NCBI RefSeq assembly: GCF_004359215.1
Contig: NC_090619.1
Location: forward strand, 4,446,159-4,510,158
Source of the DNA: Bremia lactucae
Taxonomy: Eukaryota > Oomycota > Peronosporomycetes > Peronosporales > Peronosporaceae
DNA length: 64,000 nucleotides
Direction: 5' to 3'
The position numbers and the translations under genes are program-made. Below are positions 11,010-23,110 of this stretch, piece by piece. Below the pieces are notes generated by a model. That model was not told the DNA's origin and ran no database searches. It saw only the letters and a program-made list of their open reading frames with translations. The stretch's first letter is position 1. Each line of letters begins with the position of its first letter.

Positions 11010-14000
11010 ATGGCGCAAGAGCCAATGTCCTCGCCAAGAATGCGACGGCCAAGCGCCTCCTCCGAGCGAAGTACGAGGCCAGCGACGTCCATTGTGGGAG
11101 CAGATGGTCGTATAGTGCTCACGCCGACCGAATTGCATGATGGGAATGGATCGTACGGACATTTGAGTTCGCCGCTCTACGGCTCAATTTCTCAAAGCCA
11201 GCCGCAGCACACGAACGCGTCGAATCTGCACCATATATCACCAGTCCGCAAACGATCGCTTCGAGATTTGATCGTATCTCCTAGCGTAGCGAAGGTGCTT
11301 TACGCTCTCTGTCTCCTGGCCGCTGTTGGTGCTCGTGCGAGTCTTGTGTCGCTGTATTATTTATTAGTTTTGTGTTACGGAGTGGTGCAATCTTTTCAGT
11401 CACGCAGGGTTACCCTTTTGACAATCGTGGTATCGTTTGTAGCCTGTGTGTGCCACATCGCCATTAAACTCGCATACGGAGACGAAAGTCGCTACAATGG
11501 TGCAGAGATCGCGCGTCTCTTTGGGTTTTACACCATGCGCACTACCAAAACGTACGTCGAGACGATAGGAGAGGACGTTTTTGTATTGGGATGCAGTATC
11601 CTGTACTATTGGCACCTTCTACGAACCCAAAGGGGTAGATTTCGGGAACAAGCACCTCTGGTCCAGTCGCATTTGGATCTCTTTGAGATTGGCGATCACT
11701 TTTTGAATGGCAACGAGTTCAAACGCGATCGTCCTCAATCGATGTTACGAGTTCTGGAGCTCTTGAATTCCGTGCTTCTTGCACTCACATCCATTGCCGT
11801 ACCAGCAGTTGCTTCCGGGCTATTATACGTTGTATTTCTGATACAGCTGATCCGCTACACGGTGTTTGTACGACGAATGACAATGGAGGAGCTACTTGCA
11901 CGCGAGTCAGGTGTTAAGAGGTCGAGTTCTTTTCTTGGACCAGAGATCACGAAGCTCGTCGTGGCTCTATCCGTCGTGATTCTTATCGCTTGGTACGTAA
12001 ATCATTGTTTTTTTGATGATAGACGACGTTCTCGAAACTAATTGTGTGATTCTAGGTACTGCATCCATCTTGATCTACTAGCACAGAATGACACAGTACA
12101 GAAAGTTGCCTTGTATGCGGGATTTGCAAACTTTCGAAACGGAGGCGTACGATGGCAGTACTATTTCTTTGCTGTTTTTTTAGGATTGCTCGCTTGGATT
12201 TCGGCAAAGCTCCATCGATTGTATACGAAAATTAATGGCACTGGTACTCTCTCGTCTCGACTATCGAATGACGGTATAACTGCTGTGGAGCTAGGAACCG
12301 TGGAGGCTGACGTAGCACAGTCGTTGCTTGACCAGCGCACTAGTTTAAAGACGCGAGATATCAAGGAATTGCTCAAGACACAGTCGATTGTAGTACGTGC
12401 GTTTGCACGAGACGGAGGGCTGTTGCTGGGCAGCGCAGCAGCAGTTGTATGGTGCGTCTCGTACCCGTCGTACTTATCAGCGCCACTATTAGCGCTTGCT
12501 TTTGTGACAATCGCCTTGTTTGGAGTGCTCTCGTCATCTGTCGTAATGTGGCTCTTGATGGCTTATGGCATTCTCTTGGCTCTAGCAGAGTACACGAGCA
12601 ATCTGACCATCAATTTTTGGTCGGAGGATTACACAACCTATGGGCTACGAGTCTTTGACTATCCCTTTCTTGATATTGGCGCCCACTTGCTTTGTCTCGT
12701 CTTTATGTTCGTAGCCATTCGAACGCAATGGCGGTATCAAGACGTCCTTCGGGAGTCTCGAAAACGTTGCGCTACGGCTGGTGATGACGAAGTTAAATAC
12801 AATGATGAAGCAAGCGTGGATAGAGCAAGTTTTGCAACCATTAAACGGCTAGCAACGATGCGAAGTGTGAGTCCTTGAGGTTTTAGTATTGGAACAAAGT
12901 ACTGACTTGTTGTGTCTAGCAAATGGAATTGGGATGGCGGTCTGCGGCGCAATTATGGCTTGTTGACGCAAAACAAGTGATTGTTTCTCATCTTGATGCG
13001 TTAGTGCTGGTCACTATTATAAGTACGGTCGGCAGTCCATTGTGTTTAATGTTTTTGTAAAGGTTGCTAATGTAGTCTTGTGTGTGGCGTATTGTGCAGT
13101 TGTCGCGTTGAGTACACACGTGTCGTTCTTTCAGATTGGATATTTATTGCTTGCAGTGTCGCTGATGGTGTTTTACGAACAACGTCGACGTTTTTGGCGC
13201 TACTTGTTGCTATATGCGCTTGGAGCGTGTTTTGCCGTGTTTGTGCATAACATTGAGTGTACCGAAAGCGTTGAGCTCGAGTTAATTGGGTTGCAATGTT
13301 ACCACTATAAGCTGAAGACATGGGGCTCGTTGTGGCCGACGTTATTTAGCGCTCAGCTCTTGATTATTGCACAATTAGTGTTTCAGCTTGTGATTTACGT
13401 GGCCAATCGTGAAGAAATTCAAGAACGCTTGCGAACCAAAGACCACGTCGGGCAAAATCCCGTCTTCTTTATTTCACGACTTGCTATGGAGATTGATAAT
13501 TGCTTTCGAATTGGTGGCGCCGTATTGTGTTATCTTGCGTTTATTGTCGTCGCGATTCAATTTGAAAGCGGGTCAACACGTTTGAGCACGAATTTGGTCG
13601 GAGCAGTTCATTTGTCTCTGTTTTTCATTATTTTTGGGAACCATTTGTCTGGTTTTCATCTCGCGCCTCGAACGTCCTTGCGACTTAAGGTACTCTGGTC
13701 TTTGGCTTTGTTCATTGAAGGATCGATTTTGATCGCACGATACGTCTATCAATTTGACAAAGTAGCTACGTACTTGGACACTCACTTGTTTACATTGTCG
13801 TTCATTTCAGCTCAAGATATGGGGTTTGAGTATCATGCATCCACGAGCGGCATCTCGAACGTGTTTATATATCTTCTACCCACTGCCATTTTGACAGGTC
13901 TGTGCTTTTGGCAGCTCTCTTCGATGATGAAAGATGTCAAGCCGTATAATTTCTTTCTTCGTGGTCGAAGTCGTACAGCAGATCGATTTCGATTCATTCT

Positions 14001-17000
14001 GGAAAGTCTTCAACAAGTTGTCATCTCGTGTAGTGCGACGGCATTAGTGCTTGTGACAATGGTTAATGCCTTAAACCCGATGAGTTTCGTAGGATTCGTG
14101 TATGTCGTGATCCTCATTGTAGGCCGTGCTTTGAGTGATTCCTGGAAACAGTTGTGGCTTCCTCTTTTCTGGCTTGCATCACTCTCTGCATTGATGAAAT
14201 ACGTGATTCAATTGAGTGCGTTTAACTCGGAGCAAATTGAAGTGGGCTCGCTTTCTCACTCTAATGAGGACAGTCCTTGGATTGGTACCATTCGATTAGT
14301 TGAACGCTTTTACGAGAGGGAAGGAAAATCAAAGCTTTGGGAGTTGCTATCTGGGGACTTTTGGGTCATTGTATTGTGTTGTGTTCAGCGTATTGCGCAA
14401 TACTTTGACGCGTCTTCGTCGACTCGGCGTCAATCCGAATTAAACGAAATTATGAGGCGGTTTGAAGAGCAGTACGCCTTATTTGCAGCGACTAATTCCA
14501 ACCACCTTTATCCGACATCGTCTTGCGAAGTCGATGATAACGATGATGACGTGAAAGAACGAGTTCGTGCTCTTCAGGACGACGACAATGGAGCTAATTC
14601 TGGAAAGAAAACTGTAACTGGAGGCGAGGAGCAAACGGATCGTCACAACGACGAAGCACCGAGATCGTCTTACACGTTGGAGAAGAGGGATTTTTTTATA
14701 AGTCTTCAAAAGTTTGGCGCGATGTATGCGAGCAAGGCATCTGTGAACGTAGTGATGCTATTGCTAACTGTGTCAAGCTTTGTCCACCAAGACGTTCTAG
14801 CGATTGTTTATCTGGTGATTGTCTATAGTATCATGGATGCATCGCCTACGACTGTGTGTAGACGCTGGTGGGCATTAGCGTGGCTACTTTCGTGTGTGAT
14901 TTTAGTAATGTATTTAATGATGCTATGGTTGCCTCCATTTTTGAATTGCAAAAGGGAAGAAACGTTTCCGTGGCGAGTCGTTCCCGATGAGTACGAGAAA
15001 TGGTTGATCATGAGCCATCAACACAAGTGGGCCTTATTGACAGACTTTGTGGCTTTGTTAAGTGTATACCTCTTACGGAATACAAATCAAAATGATCAAA
15101 AAGTAGAGACGATTGCAGCCGTAGATGATTCAACAGCTGCGTTCTCACAAACGTTGCACAATGAAAACAGTGACGACAAGTCGGAACAATCAATGCCAAC
15201 GTCTCATACCGAAGTCATGTACGCCTTGTTAATGCAGCACAACGTTTGGTATTATCTCGAGTTTTTCGTTCTCGCGTACTGGTTACCATTGCTTCTTCTT
15301 TTAGTCTTTGTGTGTGGTGCGAATCAAGGAGGAGTTGTCTCTATGGTTTATTTATTTGCGTCGCTCTTCATGCTATATCGACTCGATGAAGCACGACGTC
15401 CTTCTAATTTATGGATTCATTACTTACGAACGTGGACGTGGGCTCATTTATTTAGTATCACTATTATTAACGCACCGTACGTTTACGCAGCCCTTAGCAA
15501 TTGTCTCGTTGGTGACAAAGCAGCGAATGATGAGCATTGTATGTCAATTGCAAATTTTCTTGGTGTAGAAGCAAGAAAAGTCCCGTATGGCCTCATTGCG
15601 CTCTTTGTATTGATTTCCATTCAATGCGAGATTGTGGTAGCACCAATCTATGCCACAGTATACGCGACTATAATCAATGAACACAAACGTGCCGTCAAAC
15701 GTCGTGGAGAAATCATGCGCGAATTCTATCGCCAGCGAACGGAACAATGGTATGCCATGAAAAAAGACAAGAATGCAGCGATTCAGCGTCTTAAAATGAT
15801 CGTATCTCGACTGGTTCACAAAGTCGAAGAATTAATGGACATTGCACGAGGATTACACCACAATTTGCCACCCATGGCACCATCAAAGCCAATAATAGTC
15901 GAAACATCCCAGAATGCAGTCTTAATTTCATGGGAAAAACCCAGTAATAGCTACCACAAGATCCGCCAGTATCGTATTTCAAGACAACAGTTTCCGTCGT
16001 TGACACTGCTTGGAGATTTTAGTGACATTGTCGAAATTTCTGGTGAGCGTTTGGAAGCTCGAATTGAAGGGCTTCGTCCTGGAACGAGTTATCAATTTAA
16101 AGTCTGTGCCGTGTCGCGAATGGGCGAAGGTCCGTTTAGTGCCGCGAGCGATCCAATTGCGACCTATTCTCTTAATTTGGATGGAATTACAACAGCAGGG
16201 TGGATGAAATATTATCGGGAGAAGCTTCCTGTTTCACGATGGGGATTTCTCGTCTCATGGATGAATGCCAAGTATTTGCATCGATACGTTGTAATTGACT
16301 CGAGTCACTTGGTGTTTTATCAAGACGAAGAACGAGCATTAAAACATCGCAGTCGCAAGCAGAAAAAACGTTTAAAAACATCGTTCAAATGGAGTGACGT
16401 CTTGTCGTTACAACTCAGTACTTCGAAAGTGCAGTACGACGACGTCTCGCCATCCCTTTATTGTTTTGAGCTGATTGTGCGACACTCGAGCAATCGTGGG
16501 GACGTCAAGTACGTGTTTCAATCGGAGCATTCAAAAGAGTTTAACTTGTTTCTATCAGCCTTGGCATTCGCGGTTCCTCGTGAAGCTCTGGGCGATAATA
16601 TCATCGAGTGTCTGAAAGAACGACAATTACCCAGTCCTTTGGATATAACCCCTTTACGTCGTAATACTGTGGAGGATTCAACTTTTGATGAGATCAAAAG
16701 CGAATGGAGCAGCGTAACAGGCGATGAAAGTACACTCGGTGACCCTGAAGATGACGATTTTGACGCTAAGAATGGTTTTGCGTGGCGAATCCCATTGTAT
16801 CGATTGCTCTATTGCTATCAAAACGCTGGATTTAAGCTCGAAACGGTGCAATTTGAAGAAGATGACATGAATGAACCATCCTGTTTTGAATTGATGCAGC
16901 TTTTTATTCACGTCATACGTAGCAAAAGTGCTAGTATTTGCTGTTTGGTATTAATTCTCTGCTTCACGGAACAGGTAACTTTTCTTCGTAAAATTGGAAC

Positions 17001-19778
17001 CTCCCTCTTGGTTTCTTGCTGACTTAGACTATTTTTTTACAGGCGGATCTACTTAACATGGTATACGTCTTAGCTACCTTTACGTTCTTACTCGTAGAAA
17101 ACCCTCGTCCAATTCCGACCATCTGGACCCGATTACTAGCTTATGTACGTGCTACAAAACAGCTCTTTTGTTGTCGTTAATTCGGCTCACTTTTATTATA
17201 TTAGACGTGCGGGATTATCGCATTGCGCTATGTCTTTCAGCTGTCGATCTTTTGTACGGGAATGACAGATCACGGCTCGTTTTATCCAAGTTTTGAACCG
17301 TACTGCATGGATCCAATAAATGCTGCTATGAATGCCAAATCGATTCAATTCATGGTGCTCTTTGGCGTGTACAAATTCGATGGCACTGCCATTGATCACG
17401 TAAATTCGGTCTTTGATGGTCTTCAATGGAATTTCTACGTCATGATTGTTCTCTTGTGGCATCAACGCGAGCTTCGGCTTCAAGGATTCTGGATTGAAGA
17501 AGCAATCGACGATAGTAATCAAGCTTCTTCGCAATACAAAGCTGACGTGATGCGAGGATTGCAGTCGTCCTTGTCTTCTTCCCACGATTCAATCGATGAC
17601 GCGCTCTTGTCCGATGGTCGTCGACAAGCGCCTATAATTGACCAGATCGCGACAAATTCAAGTTCTCGAAAGATTGAAACTGCAAACCTTTGCAATGAAA
17701 TTGCGGCGCAAGTCTTACAGGAATTAAATGAACAAGAAAAGCTTGAAGAAATCAAAAAGGAAGCGCTTGGTGTTACTACGAATAAAGATAACCTCGCCCA
17801 TTCTGTATCATCGCGGCAGTCGCTCGAGAATGAAAGATCTCGTGAGAGTGTATTGTCTGAGTTTCCACAAGCCGCGAGAAATGACGTCGTTGCGAAGCTA
17901 GTAGACATGAGTGGCGATATGTCTGAATATGGATACTACGCGGGTGCAAAAACGTCGTGGCTCGAGACGACGTTTCCAAGAGCATATTCCTATTTCCAGA
18001 CAGTCATTTGTGATCCACCGGCTCAATGGGATAAAGACATTTACGTTGCGATTACCGGTGCGAAACCCGGTCGAGATTTCTACACGGCTTCGCTCTCGGT
18101 GCTTTTATTCTCCGCAATCTACGCTGTAGTTCTTTACGAGCAATTAGGCGAAGCTGACGCAAGCAGCACTTCAGTAGCGGATGCAAACAGTCGCATTTCG
18201 TCCTCATCGCTTCTTTCGGGGTACCTCGTGCTCTTGGTGTTTGTTGAATTGGTCTTTATTATATGGGATCGGGTCGCGTACGTGACGTCTTCACTTCGAT
18301 CGAAAGTACTTTTGCAGTATTCGTACACGATTGGACTGCACTTGACTGTATGGATTCTTCTTCCTAGCAATACCAACATATATTTTCAGCAACGACCAGC
18401 ACTTGTAGTGTTTTATCTATTCCAGTGTGTCTATCTATGGCTAGGTGCGCTACAGATTCGCTACGGCTACTTGGCTTATCTTGGGAGTCGCTACAATTAC
18501 ACTAAAGAGAATAAAGTCACGGCACTTGGCGCGACGTTGTTTGGCATAATGATGAAAGCGCCGTTTTTATTTGAAATGCGTGCTTTACTCGACTACATTT
18601 GTACGACGACGTCTCTTAGTTGGCAGCATTGGGTGCTTTTAGAAGACACGGCTGCGCATTTATTCAGTATTCAAAATGCGATGAAAGAACGACTGGAAAA
18701 CGCCGAGATTCTACAAGGTAAACAGCGACAACCAATACAAGCAAAGCTCACGTCAGCAGGTGTAATGTTGCTGTTTCTACTCGTGTGTCTCATTGGCCCT
18801 TTGGCCATGTTTAGTTCAATTAATCCCAGCACAACAACAAACGATGTGACATTCACGCTCGTAACCTTTGGACTTGTGGATGAGCACGAAACCATGTATG
18901 AATTGTATAGAAACAGTGATCGGAAGAGTCCTTCGTGTCAAGTCGACTTGAATACCAACAGTGCTTCCGTCCAATGTATCGAGTTTCACGCATTTTCCAA
19001 CGATGTATACAGCATCTCTCCTCCACGTACCAATCTACTCGTAACACAGCTCCAATCAACGCAAGCGCTAAATTGGACCCTCACGTTTGCATTTACCCGT
19101 CCAGGACCAAAGTCGGCAGAAACAATTTCAGCAACATATGCCGTGACAATCACTGACAATCACCGCCAAGCTCTCGTTCCGATCTTAACCGAGCTTACAA
19201 CGTCTTCTTTGGACACTGAAAACGTGTCTTTGATTCATATTGAGAGCTTGTATCCTGCGGTTGTTCAACTCACAGCGAGTCGTGGGGTCCTCCAACGATC
19301 GACGGGCATGCAGTCAGTGACAATCACGAAACACGCTTTAAAAGAATCGACGTGGTGGAGCATGAAACCGGACGTGAATTCGTCAGATGCCTCCTCGTAT
19401 TGTTCGTCAACGTACCCGTTTTGTATTGTCGCCGTCTCGGACAAGATTGTTCAAGGTTTAACAACATTAGGCATTAGTTCGTATGGAATTATGGCTGTGT
19501 ATATTTTTGTTGTCGTGACGGTGGGGAGTGCCGTCAAGGGATTCTTTCGTGGCAAAGTGTATCACATTCAGTATGAAGAATTGCCAGATCCGGACGATGT
19601 ATTGGAACTCGTTGAAGGCATTTACATTGCTCGAAAAGAACAGTATGTAGGACATTTAAAGGACGAAGTACGCCTTTTTGAATCGCTAGTGCGCATGTTA
19701 CGGTCGCCTGAGACGCTATTGAAAGTCACAGGCACTAATGTGATTCACATTCCCACTGCGAAAGAGAAGCTCGATTGA
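11010..19778 (+). CDS. PIEZO: Piezo-type mechanosensitive cation channel with embedded FN3 and PH domains
   Basis: Large multi-pass channel that opens on membrane tension. Inferred exons: 11,010-11,992; 12,056-12,866; 12,920-12,976; 13,036-16,974; 17,043-17,144; 17,205-19,778. They give 2,821 residues, within the Piezo range. Introns are GT-AG and 53-68 nt. A GTG lies in frame just before the ATG, but ATG 11,010 is the start. Many hydrophobic segments fill residues ~90-1,480. A basic helical stretch like the beam is at ~1,498-1,556. It is followed by FN3 (~1,565-1,662; AVLISWEKPSN, LRPGTSYQFKVCAVS) and PH (~1,672-1,800; GWMKYYREKL ... RYVVIDSSHLVFYQDEE). The C-terminal hallmarks are LQIRYGYLA, APFLFEMRALLDY (Pro at ~2,417), an extracellular cap, an inner helix at ~2,720-2,747, and YEELPDPDDVLELVEGIY with LRSPETLLK. 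Intron 3 (12,977-13,035) is the weakest call: without it the frame hits TAA at 13,058. All other frames are clean, so the gene is probably active. Confidence 0.9.
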
Positions 19779-20032
19779 GTTCTTGCATGATTTATACAAA
19801 GGATGTGTGTGTTAAATTTGCATGGTTTAGTGTACCAAGGTCGCGTCACTTTTTTTTAAGTGATTTTCGCATTCTAAAACAAATATTTTGACGGTTGCGA
19901 GTAAAAACACGATAGATCTTACGTATCTGAAAGCCATGGACTGTAGAACGAGGACTTGTTTACGAGAACCTTTTTCCCGAATGAAACGATATTTGCTTTG
20001 AAAATGGATTGTAAGGGCAGTTAACTTGACTC
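19779..20032 (+). other. 3' flank of the Piezo gene
   Basis: AT-rich with no open frame. It contains a small hairpin-like TCACTTTTTTTTAAGTGA near 19,846-19,864 that could mark the transcript end. No clear polyadenylation signal. Confidence 0.3.
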
Positions 20033-20490
20033 ACACCGCTAGTTCTTGCATGCCTTTGCGGAAAAGATTCAGCCGAAGATCACAGCACTGATGTTGGATA
20101 TTGGCACTATGCTTAACAAGTCACTAATCTATCAGCTGCTCTTGGCATTTGAGCGCAACTATCAGATGGAGGCACCTACGGATACATCGCGATAGAAACA
20201 TCTGCAGAGAGTTAAAGCAGTTGGATCATTCCTTCTTCGAAGTTTAATTACATGATTTCCAATATTCTAGAAAAATCAATGGAAAGCTGTTTCGGCTTCA
20301 TCAGCGAACTTCCTGATGCTTTCTCGGTCTACCGAAACTATTCGTGGAACTCGACTGAAAGCGTATTTTAAGACGCTTCACACCAAACCGGACTTCTACG
20401 GGCCAATCGTTGGGAACATGTACCTTGAAGAGGACAGAATTTGGACATTCGAAGTTGTGGCACGGAAGAATTGCTAGTAGACTTTGCATT
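20033..20490 (+). pseudogene. Coding-like relic, possibly a PABC/MLLE-type domain
   Basis: The plus frame beginning near 20,042 reads FLHAFAEKIQPKITALMLDI and then NKSLIYQLLLAFE before a stop; a later frame gives AYFKTLHTKPDFYGPIVGN. The first part resembles the helical MLLE domain at the end of poly(A)-binding proteins, where KITGMLLE is typical. The match is weak and short, and the two parts need not belong together. Confidence 0.2.
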
Positions 20491-20510
20491 ATGTGAAGGA
20501 TACTGCTGAG

Positions 20511-20803
20511 TGTAACGGGTTCCGTTACATAAGTATGATGTCCTATAAGAGTAATAATTATTAGTATTTCCTACAAGAGGAAAGAAATAAAGAAATACAC
20601 AATTTATTATCTTTATTAATTTTGACTTAAATCGTTCCAAGATTTTTAAATTGGATAATATTGATGCAATAAGACATCAGCTGATTGATATAAGTCTAAT
20701 TAACCCCGCCAATCGTTATAAGACACGATTCACCTACCCTTCACTGTAACTAGTGTAAGGTCAACTAGTTCTTACCAGTACTATTGAAAGGGGCCCCAAT
20801 ACA
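20511..20803 (+). repeat. 5' LTR of element A2 (type A, shortened)
   Basis: Begins TGTAACGGGTTCCGTTACA and ends GGGCCCCAATACA before the primer-binding site. At 293 bases it is much shorter than the 3' LTR at 29,446, with internal deletion. Shared blocks include TTTGACTTAAA and GATGCAATAAGACATCAGCT. Confidence 0.65.
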
Positions 20804-20805
20804 CC

Positions 20806-20816
20806 TGGTAGCACTT
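20806..20816 (+). other. Primer-binding site of A2
   Basis: TGGTAGCACTT lies two bases past the LTR end, the same motif as for B1. The ~270 bases after it look like untranslated leader with no open frame. Confidence 0.65.
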
Positions 20817-21089
20817 CGTAGTCAATTTAACGGCCCACGGACATGTTGGATGAAGAAGGAGGTAGCTTCCAAGCCCCTTAAGAAGTTTATCACGCAACGC
20901 GTGAGAGGTTTACTCATTTGACTGACCTCGAGGGCGTGGGGCACTGCACTCATGAGCGTAGTGACCTAAGTTTTGACAGCGATTGCATTTCTGCAATCGC
21001 TTATTGTTTGAAAAGCGAGATCTCTCGCTTTCGACGTAAGAGAGGTCCATAGGTTCTGGACTTCCGAGCTCTTGTCGTCTCGGAGGACG

Positions 21090-21891
21090 TTATGATGACG
21101 AACTAGCTTGAGCCTGTCTCAAACAAAAGTCCACCTTTTCCGCAACGGATATTGCTTCTTCAAGCGTATCCAGTTCCAAGCGGAACAGATGGGCCATCTC
21201 GGGACTATTTGTAAGACCTTGCATGAACACCGTAATCAATGTGTGTTCATGGACTGGATTGTTCGTGATACAACTCGCTAAAAGTCGTAAATGCTGGACA
21301 TAAGCCTGAACATCACGCTTGCCTTGCTTAAGCTTTGAAAGCTCTGATCGAGCTCTGAACTCAGCCCGAGGCGGTTTAAACGTCTGTTTGAGCCGGGCTT
21401 TAAGAGCCTCTGGCGAGCCAAATACATATGGGTCGCGCAACTTGAGGCCTAGCGCCCATGTTTTGGCACGACCTGTCAAATTTCATTAAGCAAATGCGAC
21501 TTCATTTGCTGTCGACGATGTGATGAGCCTTTATGGCATCCTCCAGTTCGACGAACCATCTTAAAAGGGATTCCTCTTCGACTCCCCCAAAACTTAGAGA
21601 TGTCTATCTTTAGGGTTCCTGGACGGCGCGTTTGCGTCATCCAGGTACAGGGGTCTGTACCTGTTGCAACCTCAACAGTTCTGCTTGTTGAGAGCCTTGC
21701 TGATAACGCAAGGCTACTTTCTCCTTCGCCTCGTCAAGCTCATGTTGTATGAACTTGGCGATGGATGAATAAAGGGCATCTCTGTCCAAACCGGACAGCA
21801 TGGCCAAGATGGCATCATTCCTTACGGTCGAATTCATTCGTTCGGCCGCACTCCTTTCTATGTCACTTAGAAAGGAGTGCCTATCAAGCAA
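21090..21891 (-). pseudogene. gag: Gag fragment of a type C element, minus strand
   Basis: Two minus-strand frames. 21,637-21,891 is an N-terminal helical part (AILAMLSGLDRDALYSSIA). 21,090-21,479 is a capsid part (TGRAKTWALGLKLRDP, YVQHLRLLASCITNN, VFMQGLTNSP) of the retrotransposon gag family. A frameshift lies between. No zinc knuckle remains: the element ends near 20.83-21.09 kb. Together with the LTR to its right it looks like a truncated minus element nested in A2. Confidence 0.75.
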
Positions 21892-21971
21892 AACGTGATG
21901 CGTATTTCCATTATAATCCTATATGTCCATGTTAGATGATGATGGAACTGTGGCCCTTGGACGGACTACAA

Positions 21972-22226
21972 AAGTGCTACCAGGTGTAACGGGGCACTGC
22001 CGACTTGTACTGCTTCAGTACAAGTCCACTTCGCAATGCTTCAATACAAGTCCACTTCGCATTGCTTCAGTGCGAGTGGTGCCTTACGTCACTTCACGTA
22101 CACTAGTACGTGCAGAGGAAGACTCTCTTTAGAACACTTGCTATAAAGAGAATTAAAAGTAAACCGTATTTAATATAATTAAGTTCTTCTTTTTTTATCT
22201 GTAAGAAACTAACTTTATTATATACT
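21972..22226 (-). repeat. Primer-binding site and 5' LTR fragment (type C)
   Basis: Minus-strand TGGTAGCAC ends at 21,983; the LTR end CCCCGTTACA ends at 21,985. The LTR body matches the 3' halves of 43,015-43,450 and 49,839-50,286 (GTACTGAAGCAGTACAAGTC, GTACGTGAAGTGACG) and is truncated near 22,226. A 27-base motif (CAAGTCCACTTCGCAATGCTT) is tandemly duplicated near 22,020-22,075. Confidence 0.7.
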
Positions 22227-22239
22227 ATGAAAAGCGATC

Positions 22240-23110
22240 GAACGATTGAGTTCGGTCGTAGGTGGGCCAGCCCTTGGCGCTATACTGTACTTTGGGCAGA
22301 GATGAGCAGTATGCAGCTAGAGTCGAGTTCATTCAGCACGCACTCGCCGCCGCCCAAGAGAAAATATCTTGTTTTACCAGCAAAGCTCTCAACATACGGA
22401 GGTGTTGAGAGAACAGGGTGCTGAACAGTTGGAACTGCTGAGACAGCAGCATACTTAGCCAAATAGGCTAAATCTTGGGCCTTAGGGCTCAAACTTCATG
22501 ACCCATTTGTCTTAGGGTCGTATGAGGTCTTGAAGCCCGCCTCAGACAAACATTTGAGCTGCCACGTGCCGAATTCAGGGCTCGAGCCGAGCTCCTGGAT
22601 TTGAAGCAGAGCAAGCATGATCTACACGCTTATGCCCAACACATGCGATACCTGGTCAGTTATATCGTGAGTCATCCAATTGATGAACAAACACAGGTTA
22701 CTGTGTTTATCAAAGGCCTCGTAGACGGACCTGTTTTAAGACCCACCTCTTTCAGCTAGAATTAAAGTCGCTAGACCAAGCGATCGCTACAGCAGAACAG
22801 GAGGACTTTAGCCTGATACAGGCTTTGTCTACTCTGGTGCTTATCGCCGAACGAGTTGACAAGAAAACGGAGGCCCAGAACCCATGGATATCACGTTATA
22901 AGAGAGCGAGATACCTCGTTCTTCAAGCTACAAACGTTATAGAAATGTAGTTCGTTTTCAAAAATATGGGCCACTACGTCTATGAGTGTAGCGCCCCACG
23001 GCCAGTGCCTAAAAACATTGAGCGAAAAGACCGACCTCTCGCTAGGAATAGCGGAGGACGTGGATCCGACGCTGTTACGAAATCGCAACGGCGAGGCGTA
23101 TCGCAAATAA
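22240..23110 (+). pseudogene. gag: Gag of element A2 (degenerate)
   Basis: Plus-strand pieces give a capsid-like segment (HDLHAYAQHMRYLVSYIVSH then QVTVFIKGLVDGP at ~22,617-22,725) and, near 22,963, MGHYVYECSAP, which looks like the H...C half of a nucleocapsid zinc knuckle. Frameshifts and stops are frequent. It follows the nested minus fragment and continues A2 from its 5' LTR at 20.5 kb. Confidence 0.6.

Noticed and set aside
13042..13044. A gene start at 13,042
   Set aside because: The codon is GTG inside a continuous Piezo homology region; upstream exons join to it through an intron or frameshift.
13067..13321. Minus-strand open frames across the Piezo exons
   Set aside because: They are shadows of a long plus-strand frame, with no family features.
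15868..16610. FN3-PH part as a separate gene
   Set aside because: It lies in a single uninterrupted frame with Piezo membrane segments before and after, with no start codon context, stop or splice signal separating it.
17223..17225. A gene start at 17,223
   Set aside because: The codon is TTG and the frame opens at 17,205 directly after a good splice acceptor, so it is an internal exon.
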